A stretch of DNA of 64,000 bases from DASSUW01 sp963759375 (lineage in GTDB: Bacteria > Actinomycetota > Thermoleophilia > Solirubrobacterales > Solirubrobacteraceae), in assembly GCA_963759375.1 (NCBI GenBank), contig CAVWYY010000001.1:1-64000 (forward strand), in the 5' to 3' direction. Both the position numbers and the translations under genes were made by a program. The notes under the pieces were generated by a model. That model made no database searches. It was given only the letters and a program-made list of their open reading frames with translations, and was not told the origin of the DNA. Shown here one piece after another: positions 17,528 to 26,395 of this stretch. Each line of letters opens with the position of its first letter. Within the stretch, counting starts at the first letter, position 1.

Positions 17528-18610
17528 ATGACACCATCGCCACCTGGAGCGGAGAGGACTGACGGATCATCGATCCAGATCGGCGCTCTCGTTCCGCTGA
17601 CTCGGCCTGGTTGGGTCGAGGCAGGCCAACACTTGCTCGCCGGACTCGAGCTGGCCGTTCGCGACGTCAATGACGCCGGCGGGATCGTCGGAAGACCACT
17701 CGAGCTGGTGGTCAGAGACACCGCGGCTGATCCGCAGAGGGCCGCGGCGGCCGTAGATGAATTGGCCCGCCTGGGCGTGGTTGCCTTGGCGGGCGAGTAT
17801 CACAGCGTCGTCGCTCGCGCCGCTGCCGCCAGGGCAGACGCCCTCGGCCTGCCGTTCCTCTGCTCGTCGGCGGTTCTCGACGCGCTCACCGAACAGCCAA
17901 CGGATTGGGTCGCGCGCCTCGCCCCGGCGCAGTCCCACGGCTGGCAGATCTACGCAGACTTCCTCCTGAGCGCGGGCCACAGTCGAATCGCCGTCGCAGC
18001 CGAGTCGAGTGTCTACTGGGCATCTGGGGCCCGCATTCTGCGGGACTACCTCGCTCCACGCGGCGGCACCGTCATCGAACTCGACATGCGCGCGCTCGAT
18101 CCGACGGGCGGCGCGACAGCCCTCCTTCTTCTGGTCGGCTACCCGGAGCCGGCAGTGTCGATCGTCAAGTCTGTCCGCCGCGACCAGCGCCTCGCCGAGA
18201 TCATGATCGGTGCTCCGGCCGGGCAACCGGAGTTCGCCGAATGGGCGACGTTGCTGGGCGACGACAGCGCCGCGATCCCGTTCTTGCGCTACATGCCGGA
18301 GCGCCTCAGCTCACTCGGCGCACGAGTCGAGACGGCCCTCCGCGAGCGGCTAGCCGGGGCGCCCTCCTTCGTCGCCTTCGAGGGCTACGACACGGTCGCC
18401 GTCCTCGCCGAGGTGCTGCGTTCTCACGGCGCGGATCGGGCGCGCATTGCCGACTCCTGGCCGCGAGTTGCAGTCGAAGGCACCCGCGGGCAGATCCAGT
18501 TCTCCCGCACGCCTGGCATCAGCGTTTGGCAATGGGCTTGGCCGCCGATCCAAGTCGTCGATCGAGATCCGGCGGAACCCGATCGCTTTCGGATCCTTCA
18601 CGCCAGCTGA
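17528..18610 (+). CDS. Leucine/amide-type periplasmic-binding-fold protein lacking a signal peptide
   Basis: The 361-residue protein starts with a hydrophilic tail, then IQIGALVPLTRPGW and GLELAVRDVNDAGGIVGRP, the signature of the branched-chain amino acid/amide receptor family (Peripla_BP_6). No hydrophobic leader or lipobox precedes it, so as read it is cytoplasmic and may be an AmiC-like intracellular sensor rather than a transport receptor. The ATG at 17528 was chosen; an in-frame ATG 33 bp upstream adds no leader. No transporter genes follow. Confidence 0.75.
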   Translation: MTPSPPGAERTDGSSIQIGALVPLTRPGWVEAGQHLLAGLELAVRDVNDAGGIVGRPLELVVRDTAADPQRAAAAVDELARLGVVALAGEYHSVVARAAAARADALGLPFLCSSAVLDALTEQPTDWVARLAPAQSHGWQIYADFLLSAGHSRIAVAAESSVYWASGARILRDYLAPRGGTVIELDMRALDPTGGATALLLLVGYPEPAVSIVKSVRRDQRLAEIMIGAPAGQPEFAEWATLLGDDSAAIPFLRYMPERLSSLGARVETALRERLAGAPSFVAFEGYDTVAVLAEVLRSHGADRARIADSWPRVAVEGTRGQIQFSRTPGISVWQWAWPPIQVVDRDPAEPDRFRILHAS

Positions 18611-18627
18611 GAGCGCAGGGCTCTCAG
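18607..18627. terminator. 8-bp hairpin shared by convergent genes
   Basis: CTGAGAGC (18607-18614) and GCTCTCAG (18620-18627) are separated by 5 nt. The hairpin overlaps the stop codons of the binding-fold gene (+) and the CBS gene (-), consistent with a compact bidirectional terminator. Confidence 0.55.
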
Positions 18628-19013
18628 ACGCCGCGCGGCGCCGTGTCCTGGAGCAGCAGCGGCACCAGGTCGCGGATCGAGATGACGCCCACGACGTCGT
18701 CGCCCTCGACAACGGGCAGATGGCGGAAGCCGCCGTGGAGCATCAGGACGGCCGCGTGCTCGGTCGTGTCGTCAGGGGCAATCGTCTCCGGATGCCCCGT
18801 CATGCAGTCGGCGACGCGCGTGGTGTCGCGGAGACCACGCGCGACGGCGCGCAGGACGTCGCGCTCGGTCAGGATCCCGGCCAGCCGGCCGTCGTCCAGC
18901 ACGAGGACCGCGCCGACGTTGCGGTCGACCATCCGTTGGGCGACTTCCATGATCGACACGCTGGTCTCGACGGACAGCAGGTCGCTCGACATGTGTTGAC
19001 GAACCGCGGGCAT
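18624..19013 (-). CDS. CBS-domain pair protein
   Basis: The 129-residue protein consists of two CBS motifs. The first is at about 8-60 (SSDLLSVETSVSIMEVAQRM, VLVLDDGRLAGILTERDVLR). The second is at about 70-125 (DCMTGHPETIAPDDTTEHAA, HLPVVEGDDVVGVISIRDLV). CBS pairs bind adenosyl nucleotides and act as energy or redox sensors. No catalytic domain is attached. The start is the ATG at 19011-19013. It is 41 bp downstream of the amidotransferase gene on the same strand, so the two may be cotranscribed. Confidence 0.85.
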   Translation of the reverse strand: MPAVRQHMSSDLLSVETSVSIMEVAQRMVDRNVGAVLVLDDGRLAGILTERDVLRAVARGLRDTTRVADCMTGHPETIAPDDTTEHAAVLMLHGGFRHLPVVEGDDVVGVISIRDLVPLLLQDTAPRGV

Positions 19014-19054
19014 GGCGGGACTGTACGGAAAGCGACTCAAGGTCGTGGCCCTCC

Positions 19055-19885
19055 TCAAGGCGTCCGCGGCGTGAACGACACGCGATCGTCGTCGCCGGGC
19101 TGGACGACGATCGCCGTCCCCGCGGGTACCTCGTGCCACAAGCCGGGGAGATCGCCGAGCGGCTCGGAGACCACCGCGCGGGCCTCGTCGGAGAAGTGCT
19201 CAAACCGCGCGTCGTCGGGATAGAGAGCGCGCACGGCGCTCGCGTCCGCGGTCACGAACAGCGAGTTGACGATCGGCCCGCTGGCGTAGCGGACGGCGTA
19301 GAGGCGCTCGCCGTCGCTCACGGCGACGGTCATCTGCAGCGGCTGGTCGATGCCCCGGCGGCGCCCTGTCTCCTCGACGAACCCGGCCATGCGCTCCAGC
19401 GAAGCCAGCGGCTCCTCCTGCAGGCCGAAGCTGAGCGCGAGATAGAACATCAGCTCGGAGTCGGTCGTGCCGGCGATGCCGGAGAAGATCGAGGGATCGA
19501 CTGCGAGGAGCAGCTCCCGCCGCAGGTCGAGATAGCCCTCGATGAAGCCGTTGTGCATGAACAGCCAGCGGCCGTGGCGGAACGGGTGGCAGTTGGTCTG
19601 CTCGACCGGCGTCCCGGTCGCCGCGCGGATGTGCGCGAGGAACAGCGGCGAGCGCACCTGGGAGGCGATCTCGTGCAGGTTGCGATCGCCCCATGCCGGC
19701 GCGACGCTGCGATAGAGACCGGGCGTCTCCCGCTCGCCGTACCAACCGAGGCCGACGCCGTCGGCGTTGGGCTGCCCGCCCGCCAGCCGGTCGCTGCGGC
19801 TCTGCTCGACGAGCGAGTGCTGCGTGTCGTAGAGCAGGTCCTCGGGGTGGATCGGATTGCCGAAGTAGGCCACCCAGCGGCACAT
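19055..19885 (-). CDS. Class II glutamine amidotransferase (GATase_4/YafJ-like)
   Basis: The 276-residue protein starts Met-Cys (CRWVAYFGNPIHPEDLL). Cys2, exposed after Met removal, is the Ntn-type nucleophile of class II glutaminase domains. Further family motifs are GLGWYGE, FLAHIRAATGTPVEQTNCHP, FMHNGFIEGY and GTTDSELMFYL. There is no synthetase domain, as in YafJ/EgtC-like stand-alone amidotransferases, whose acceptors are mostly unknown. No egtA/B/D genes are nearby, so an ergothioneine role is not supported. Confidence 0.85.
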   Translation of the reverse strand: MCRWVAYFGNPIHPEDLLYDTQHSLVEQSRSDRLAGGQPNADGVGLGWYGERETPGLYRSVAPAWGDRNLHEIASQVRSPLFLAHIRAATGTPVEQTNCHPFRHGRWLFMHNGFIEGYLDLRRELLLAVDPSIFSGIAGTTDSELMFYLALSFGLQEEPLASLERMAGFVEETGRRRGIDQPLQMTVAVSDGERLYAVRYASGPIVNSLFVTADASAVRALYPDDARFEHFSDEARAVVSEPLGDLPGLWHEVPAGTAIVVQPGDDDRVSFTPRTP

Positions 19886-19973
19886 GCGACAACAGTACGC
19901 CGTCGCGGAGCCACGCTGCGAACGCGACGAGGGCAGGCGATGACACTCGCCGGCGCGTGCCAAGCTACGCGGC

Positions 19974-20321
19974 ATCCGGTGCGTCGTCGTTGACAACAAC
20001 AAGGAGCTCGCCGCCTCCATATCGGCGCTGCTGCGCTCGCAAGGACTCGACGTCGTGGGTACCGCGCACTCGGGCGCCGAAGCCATCGAGCTCATGGAGC
20101 GGCTGCAGCCGGACGTCGCGTTGGTCGACATCGAGCTCGGCGACGCGGATGGGCTGGCGCTCAGCCATCTGCTCGCCTCACGTTTGCCGGCGACCAAGAT
20201 CATCCTGATCTCGAGCTACGGACCGGACGACCTGGGGGATCTCGTCACGGCGAGCCCAGCCGCCGGCTTCCTGCCCAAGAACGAGTTGCGAGCGGCGGCC
20301 ATCGCTCGCGTCCTCGGCTAG
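19974..20321 (+). CDS. Single-domain response regulator with an ATC in place of the start codon
   Basis: The frame encodes a complete receiver: strand 1 RCVVVDNN, phospho-acceptor in VALVDIELGDADG, a Ser switch in IILISSYG and the Lys in GFLPKNEL, ending at a normal single-domain length (~115 residues). No ATG, GTG or TTG exists in frame between a stop at 19941 and GTG 20055, which would delete strand 1. An ATC at 19974 lies exactly where relatives have ATG (then RCV-VD). The acidic pair is also altered from DD to DN. It is either a rare AUC start or a regulator silenced by start loss. No ribosome site is evident. Confidence 0.6.
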   Translation: MRCVVVDNNKELAASISALLRSQGLDVVGTAHSGAEAIELMERLQPDVALVDIELGDADGLALSHLLASRLPATKIILISSYGPDDLGDLVTASPAAGFLPKNELRAAAIARVLG

Positions 20322-20326
20322 GTCCA

Positions 20327-21181
20327 TCAACGCTCACGCGGCGGAGCGGTCGACCCCCGCACGACGAGCCGCACCGGCAATTCGATCCGCACGGATTGCG
20401 GCCGTTCTCCTTCGATCAGCCGGATCAGGAGGTTCACGCCTGTGCGTCCGATCTCGGCGAGGGGCTGGCGGACCGTCGTCAGCGGCGGCGAGACGATCGT
20501 TGCGTACTTGATGTCGTCGAAGCCGACGATCGAGAGGTCTTCGGGCACGCGAATGCCGCGCTGGTGCGCTGCGACAAGCGCACCGGCCGCGATCGCGTCG
20601 TTGAACGCGAAGATCGCGGTCGGAGGCTCGGACACGTCCAGCAGCGCTGCCGCCGCTGCGATCCCGGGGGCGAATTCGAAGTCCGACGCGACCTCCAGCG
20701 TCGGGTCGGCGTCGATGCCGGCCGCTGCCAGGGCAGCGTGGTAGCCGTCGAGCCGATCCTCCGTGGCCGCCCAGCCCGGCGGTCCGGTGATCGCGCCGAT
20801 TCGCCGGTGCCCGAGCCCGAGCAGGTGCGCCATCGCCTGATCAGCGCCCGATCGATGGTCGGCGCTGACGCACGGGATCCGGGCATCGAGCGGCAGCAGC
20901 GGGTCGACGACGACGAACGGGCGACTGTCGCTCAGCGCCGCCTCGAGCTCGACGCTCGACTCCTCGGGCAGGACGATGAGCGCTCCCTGCGTCACGCCCT
21001 GCATGAGGTGATCGAGCAGCGACGCCTCGCGTGCGTGCTCGTGCATGGTCGGCGACAGCACGAGGCGCACCTCGTGCTCGTACGCGGCCTCAGCGGCTCC
21101 GGCGAGGATCGCGCTGAAGTAGAGGTCGTACAGCACCGGCACGACGACGTCGAGCAGGCGGCTGCCGGAACGCGCGGTCAC
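20327..21181 (-). CDS. LacI/GalR-type sugar-sensing domain without the DNA-binding domain
   Basis: The 284-residue protein matches the effector domain of LacI/GalR regulators from its start (LLDVVVPVLYDLYFSAILAG) through GHRRIGAITGPPG, AIFAFNDAIAAGAL, LSIVGFDDIKYA and PPLTTVRQPL. The ~55-residue helix-turn-helix and hinge that normally come first are absent. The GTG start overlaps the stop of the upstream kinase (GTGA), so there is no room for them. It probably acts as a soluble ligand sensor or kinase accessory rather than a repressor; a truncated repressor is the alternative. Confidence 0.75.
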   Translation of the reverse strand: MTARSGSRLLDVVVPVLYDLYFSAILAGAAEAAYEHEVRLVLSPTMHEHAREASLLDHLMQGVTQGALIVLPEESSVELEAALSDSRPFVVVDPLLPLDARIPCVSADHRSGADQAMAHLLGLGHRRIGAITGPPGWAATEDRLDGYHAALAAAGIDADPTLEVASDFEFAPGIAAAAALLDVSEPPTAIFAFNDAIAAGALVAAHQRGIRVPEDLSIVGFDDIKYATIVSPPLTTVRQPLAEIGRTGVNLLIRLIEGERPQSVRIELPVRLVVRGSTAPPRER

Positions 21182-23752
21182 GGTGTCGCCGGCGTCCTCG
21201 TGGGCAGCTCGATCGAAACGGCTGTCCCCTGCTCCTCGGAGCTCTCGAGGACGAAGCGGCCGCCGAGCGCCTTCACGCGGTCGTCGAGCCCGACGAGCCC
21301 CGAGCCGGTGCCCAGCACCGCTCCGCCCACGCCGTCGTCGGTGACCCGGGCGTGCACCACATCGCCGCGGCGCTGGACCTGGACCGAGATCGCCGACGCA
21401 CGCGAATACTTGACCGCGTTCGTAAGAGCCTCGGACACGGTGTAGTAGACCGCGGTTTCAACCATGCTCGGCGGCCGTTCCTCGACGTCGACGTCGAGAT
21501 CGACCGGTATCGGCGACTTGCGCGCGAGCACGGTGAGCGCCGGCCCGAGGCCTCCGCGCGAGAGCAGCGGAGGATGCAGCCCGCGGGAAAGCTCGCGTAC
21601 CTCCTCGAGCATCGATCCAGCATCGTGCTCCGCCTGCTCGAGACTCGCCCGGGGCGCATGGTCCTCCGCCGGGATCGATGCGCGGATGCGCTGCAGGTCG
21701 ATCCCCAGTGCGATGAGCCGCTGCTGCAGACCGTCGTGCAGGTTGCGCTCCAGCCGGCGCCGCGCCTCGTCTCCCGCGGCGACGATCCGCGCCCGCGACG
21801 CGATCAGGTCGGCGCGGGCGGTCGCGTTCGAGACCGCCGTCGCGACGAGCTCGGTGAACTGGCTCAGCCGCACTTCGGACCGCTCGGGGATCGGCTCGGG
21901 CTTCGTCGAGATCGCGATGATCGCGCCCCACGTAGCGCCACCGACGACGATCGGCGCACCGATGGCCGAGCGGAAGCCGGCACGGCCGGCCACCTCCGCG
22001 ATCGTGCCGCGCAGCACGCTGTAGTCGTCGATCCGCGCTTTGTCGCCCGTCTCCAGCACCGTCGCCATGACGCTCGGGCCGTCGAGCGCCCAGTTGCTGC
22101 CGACCGGGAACGGATGGTTTCCCGAAGCGCCGATCACCGTGCCGGTCCCGTCGCGCTCGTAGCGGACCATCTCCACGCGCGGCAGCCCGAGGATGTCCGC
22201 CACCTCGCGCGCGACGGTGGCGAAGATGTCTTCCGGCGAGGCTCCCTCGGCGGCGAGCGTCGCCACACGCCGCAGGGCGGCCTGCTCCTCCGCCAGTTGG
22301 CGCACGTCGTCGTTGGACTGCGCCTGGGAGATCGCCGTGGCGACGAGCTCGGTGAACGCGGCGAGCCGCGTCTCGATCTCCTGGCTGGACTCTTGAGACA
22401 GCAGGATCCGGCCTGTGTAGCTGCCGGTGAAGCTCGGCAGCGCATCGCGGCGCCCGCGCCGCCCGACGGCCACCATCCCCCAGACGCTCCCGTCGACGAC
22501 GATCGGCACGCCCACCCCGGACTCGATGCCGGAGGCCTGGGAAGCCACGGCGATTGGACCGTCGAGGCCGCTGTAGTCGTCGATCCGCGCTGGGCGTCCG
22601 GTCGCGAACACCATCGCGTTCAGGCTCGGGCTGTCGAGCGGCCAGCGGCTTCCCACCGGGAACACCGGATCCTTGACCGACGCCACGACGACGGACGTCC
22701 GGTCGTATTCGAAGCGAAAGATGCTCACGGCCGACACGTCGAGGATCCGTGCGACCTCCTCGGCGACGGCCGAGAACAGGGCCGCGGGTGCGGCGCCCTC
22801 GGCCACGAGCGTGGCGACGCGACGGAGCGAGGCCTGCTGCTCGGCGAGGCGACGCGGGCGGGCGCGCGCCTCGACGCTTGCGATCGCGATGGCCACGAGG
22901 TTGGTGAAGTCCTGGAGCTCGGTCTCGATGCCCGCGGGGAGTCGCTCGCGCGAGCCGACGCAGATCAGGCCCCACACTCGGCCTTCGACGACGATCGGCA
23001 CGCCGACGACCGACCGGGTCCCGGACTCGCGCACACGCGGAGCGATCGATCCCTCCAAGCCTTCGTAGTCGTCGATGCGCGCCGGGCGCCCTGAGTCAAG
23101 GACCGCGGCGGACACGCTGGGACCGTCGAGCGACAGCCGACCGCCGACCGGGAGCGTTGGCGCGTCGATCGACGCGACCGTGGTCGTCGCACGTTCTGGC
23201 TCGTAGCGGAGCAATGCGATGGTCGGCACGGCGAGGACGGAACGCACCTCCTCGACGACGGCGGAGAACAGCTCGGCGGCCGGCGCCCCGCCGGCGATGA
23301 GCGTCGCGAGCCGGCGCAGGGCGACCTGGCCGTCGGCCAGTCGGCGTGCCCGCTCGGTCGCCACCGCGCTCGCCAGCGCGGTGCCCGCGAGCCGGCCGAA
23401 GTCGCTCAGCCGCTCGAGCGCGTCGTGGGGCAGCACGTCTCTACCGGCGATGAGAACGCCCCAGAGCGAACCGTCGATCGATGACGGGCACGCCGATCGC
23501 CGACTCGGTCTGCGCCGGCCCGTGCTGCTCGTGGACGACAGCGGCGACGCGATCGCCGTCGCGCGGCCAGTCGCCGGCGAGCACGCTTGCCGCCGCGTCC
23601 GGCTCGTACCGGGCAAGCGCGGCCGCGGGGACATCGAGCACCCGCTTCGTCTCCTCGACGACGGCGTCGAACACCGCGGCGGCGGCGGCGCCGGCTGCGA
23701 CCAGCCGCGCGATGCGCGCTCGCGCACTGTTCTCGTCGACGGTGACGGACAT
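21178..23752 (-). CDS. Cytoplasmic 4xGAF sensor histidine kinase, frameshifted in GAF1
   Basis: Read through one frameshift, this is an 857-residue soluble kinase with four GAF domains, each preceded by a similar linker (EQQASLRRVATLVAEGA). The HisKA_3 core has H672 (RNLHDGLQQRL), N-box SEALTNAVKYSR and G-box DDGVGG. The start ATG (23750-23752) gives SVTVDENSARARIARLV. Near 23480 one extra A breaks the frame inside GAF1; removing it restores GVPVIVDGSLWGVL, matching GVPIVVDGSVWGMV in GAF3. The last codons overlap the LacI-like sensor gene, implying coupled expression. Confidence 0.75.
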
Positions 23753-23853
23753 GCTCTTCGCGCGTCAATCATCCCAGCCCACCGACGTGTGTCGTGTCTG
23801 TGATGGGAGATGCTGAGCGTGCGATCGCGCATACCGATCACCGGTCGCGCGGC

Positions 23854-23882
23854 TTGACCGCTCCGTGGCGTTGATAGAGGAT
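23854..23882 (+). promoter_or_regulatory. Possible promoter for the ScyD-like gene
   Basis: TTGACC (23854-23859) and GAGGAT (23877-23882) are 17 bp apart, 83 bp before the ATG. The -35 is good but the -10 is weak. Confidence 0.3.
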
Positions 23883-23965
23883 CGCATCGGAGGAGTTGCA
23901 CCGGCGGTGTCAGCTTGAGTGCCCGCCCCCTGCAACTCGCAGCGACCCGCGAAGGAGGGCCACCA

Positions 23966-25000
23966 ATGGCTTTCGTGCGTCGGATCACACTGCTTATCGC
24001 CGTGGCTGGGCTCGCGCTGGCGGTGATCGCGCCAGCGGTCAGCGCCCACGACCGGAAAGGTCCGGTGGTGAGGCCGCTTGCCGAGTTCGGCAGCGACGAC
24101 TTCGTCCTCGGGAGCACGATCGGCCCCGACCGGGCGCTCTATGTCACGGACGGCGCGGCCGGTGCGGTGCTTCGCATCGACCGCCGCTCCGGACGAGTGA
24201 CACCGTACGCCGAGGGGCTGCCGCCGAAGGCGTTCCCGGGCATGGACATCGGGGGACCGGTCGATGTCGCGTTCTCGGGTCGCACGGCGTACGTGCTCGT
24301 CACGATCGTGAGCGGGATGTTCGTGTTCCCGGGCGAACCAGCCGAGCCGTTCGGGGACCCCAACGTAACCAATGGCCTCTATCGGATCGAACGTGACGGG
24401 TCCAACACGCTCGTCGCCGATCTCGGCCGATGGTCGGTGGACAACCCGCCGGACCCGGCGTTCTTCGTCGACACCGGCGTGCAATTCGCGCTCGAGCCCT
24501 ACCGCGGCGGGTTCCTGGTCACCGATGGACACCACAACCGGGTGCTGTGGGTCAGCCGGCACGGTTCAATCCACGAGGTCGCCACGTTCGGGAACGTGGT
24601 GCCGACCGGACTCGAGACCGCCTTCGGCCGCGTCTTCGTCACCCAGCTTGGCCCGATCCCGCATGAGCCCGAGGACGGCAAGGTCGTTGCGCTGCGCGTG
24701 GGACGCGAGCCGCGCGAGGTGGCCAGCGGGGCGCGCATGCTCATCGACGTCGAGCAGGGACCGCACGGCAGGCTCTACGCGCTTTCTCAGGGTACGTGGG
24801 ACGGTGTCGGTGAGGGCTCGCGGGCCCTGCCGGACACGGGCCGGTTGGTCGTGGTGGGACGCCACGGCGAGTTGAAGCCGGTCGTGGACCGCCGCGGCAA
24901 GGAACTCGTGCTGGACCGGCCCGTGTCGGTGGAGTTCGTGGGCGCGACCGCGTATGTCCTGTCGGTCACGGGAGTCGTCTACCGAGTCGACGGCCTCTGA
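23966..25000 (+). CDS. Secreted ScyD/ScyE-family beta-propeller protein
   Basis: The 344-residue protein has a signal peptide (ITLLIAVAGLALAVIAPAVS, then AHD). The propeller pattern (GPDRALYVTDGAAGAVLRID, GNVVPTGLETAFGRVFVTQL, GPHGRLYALSQGTWDG) is that of ScyD/ScyE-like proteins, named from scytonemin clusters but widespread in actinomycetes with no proven activity. The ATG at 23966 follows GAAGGAGGGCC. It stands alone, divergent from the 4xGAF kinase and followed by a strong terminator. Confidence 0.8.
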   Translation: MAFVRRITLLIAVAGLALAVIAPAVSAHDRKGPVVRPLAEFGSDDFVLGSTIGPDRALYVTDGAAGAVLRIDRRSGRVTPYAEGLPPKAFPGMDIGGPVDVAFSGRTAYVLVTIVSGMFVFPGEPAEPFGDPNVTNGLYRIERDGSNTLVADLGRWSVDNPPDPAFFVDTGVQFALEPYRGGFLVTDGHHNRVLWVSRHGSIHEVATFGNVVPTGLETAFGRVFVTQLGPIPHEPEDGKVVALRVGREPREVASGARMLIDVEQGPHGRLYALSQGTWDGVGEGSRALPDTGRLVVVGRHGELKPVVDRRGKELVLDRPVSVEFVGATAYVLSVTGVVYRVDGL

Positions 25001-25037
25001 CCCTCGCGAAACCCAGTTGCTGGGAGTCATCACGGAT

Positions 25038-25070
25038 CGCTGATCGCGGAGAGAGCCACCGCGATCAGCG
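25038..25070 (+). terminator. Perfect 12-bp hairpin after the ScyD-like gene
   Basis: CGCTGATCGCGG (25038-25049) and CCGCGATCAGCG (25059-25070) flank a 9-nt loop, 38 bp after the stop. There is no T-tract, as is common for actinomycete terminators. It isolates the gene from the cupin operon. Confidence 0.7.
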
Positions 25071-25178
25071 TCCCGTGGTCGGCGCGCGGTTTCCGATCGT
25101 GTCTTCGGCAGTCCGTATCGCCATGAGTGGCCCGCGGACGTACCGTCGAGGCCGTTCCAACCACTTCAGGAGGCTCCC

Positions 25179-25520
25179 ATGCCTGACTCTGGCACCGGAG
25201 AGCGCGTCACTAGCGTGCTCGACGTTCCGTCGCGTGATGGGCTCGTCGTCAACGCTGTCCGTGTCGACTACGAGCCGGGCGGGTGCTCGCGCGCTCACCG
25301 CCACCCGGCCGGCGCATACGTGTACGTGATCGACGGCAGCGTGATCTTCGGGATCGATGATCGCGAACCGGTCGTGCTTGAGGCCGGCGACTCGTTCTAC
25401 GAACCGCCGGGCGCGCTCCACGCTGTGTCGCGCAATGCGAGCCAGGAGCTCCCGGCGAGCATGCTCGCCTTCTTCGTTCTCAGCGAGGGCGAGTCCCCGA
25501 CCGTCTACGACGGGGCGTGA
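25179..25520 (+). CDS. Cupin-domain protein
   Basis: The 113-residue single cupin has metal-ligand candidates H40 and H42 (RAHRHPAGAYVYVIDGSV) in motif 1 and H81 (GDSFYEPPGALHAV) in motif 2. The Glu usual in motif 1 is replaced, so metal binding may be altered. Many such proteins accompany oxidoreductases. The ATG follows AGGAGGCTCCC. The stop overlaps the next start as TGATG, beginning a three-gene operon. Confidence 0.85.
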   Translation: MPDSGTGERVTSVLDVPSRDGLVVNAVRVDYEPGGCSRAHRHPAGAYVYVIDGSVIFGIDDREPVVLEAGDSFYEPPGALHAVSRNASQELPASMLAFFVLSEGESPTVYDGA

Positions 25521-26395
25521 TGCGGGTCCTCCGGCTGTGCGCGGCGGGCGGTCCCGAGCAGCTCGTGGTCGAGGACGCCGATCGGCCACGACCCGGTCCG
25601 GCGGAGGCACTCGTCCGCGTGCACGCGGCGGCGATCACCCGCGGCGAACTCGAATGGCCGGGCGACCGTCTGCCGGCGATCCCTTCCTACGAGCTCTCCG
25701 GAGTGGTCGAGGAAGTCGGGCGAGGCGTGGACGGCGTCGCGGCCGGCGACGCGGTGTTCGCGCTCACCCCGTTCGACCGCGATGGCGTCGCGGCCGACTA
25801 CACGTCGCTGCCCGCCGAGCTGCTGGTGCCGAAGCCGCGGGCGCTCGGGCATCCCGAGAGCGCCGCGATCCCGCTGCCCGCCCTCAGCGCCTGGCAAGGG
25901 CTGTTCGACCACGGCCGGCTCGACGCGGACGGGCGCGTGCTCATCCACGGTGCCGCGGGCAACGTCGGCGGCTTCGCGGTGCAGCTCGCCCGCGCGGCCG
26001 GCGCGCACGTGATCGGGACCGCATCGGCGGCCAACCTGGATTTCGTCCTCGAACTCGGCGCACACGAGGCAGTGGACGCGGCTGCAGGCTTCGAAGCCGC
26101 CGTGGAACCCGTCGACGTCGTCTTCGACACCGTCGGCGGCGAGCGGTTGCGCCGCTCCCACGCAGTGCTGCGCGCCGGCGGCCGCCTGGTCTCGGTGGCC
26201 GAGGAGCCGCCCGAGGGAGGAGTGTTCTTCATCGTCGAGCCGAATCGCGACCAGCTCGGCTCGCTCGCTCGGATGGTCGATGGCGGCGATCTGCGTCCTC
26301 CGCTCGTCGAGGTCTTTCCACTCACTTCGGCGCGCGAGGCATTCGAGCGCAGCCTCGAGCCGGGCCGGCCGGGCAAGGTGGTGCTGACGGCATGA
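25520..26395 (+). CDS. Zinc-independent NADP-dependent alcohol dehydrogenase/quinone reductase-like protein
   Basis: The 291-residue MDR-family protein has a GroES-like N-terminal half (PAIPSYELSGVVEEVGRGVD) and a Rossmann half with VLIHGAAGNVGGFAVQLARA. No zinc-ligand cysteines are seen, so it is of the quinone oxidoreductase type. It is somewhat short for the family (usually 310-330). ATG 25520 overlaps the cupin stop, and its own stop overlaps the HD gene start (ATGA). Confidence 0.85.
   Translation: MRVLRLCAAGGPEQLVVEDADRPRPGPAEALVRVHAAAITRGELEWPGDRLPAIPSYELSGVVEEVGRGVDGVAAGDAVFALTPFDRDGVAADYTSLPAELLVPKPRALGHPESAAIPLPALSAWQGLFDHGRLDADGRVLIHGAAGNVGGFAVQLARAAGAHVIGTASAANLDFVLELGAHEAVDAAAGFEAAVEPVDVVFDTVGGERLRRSHAVLRAGGRLVSVAEEPPEGGVFFIVEPNRDQLGSLARMVDGGDLRPPLVEVFPLTSAREAFERSLEPGRPGKVVLTA

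Noticed and set aside
19055..19885. Calling the amidotransferase EgtC of ergothioneine synthesis
   Set aside because: No other ergothioneine genes are nearby and the sequence is equally close to YafJ-like proteins.
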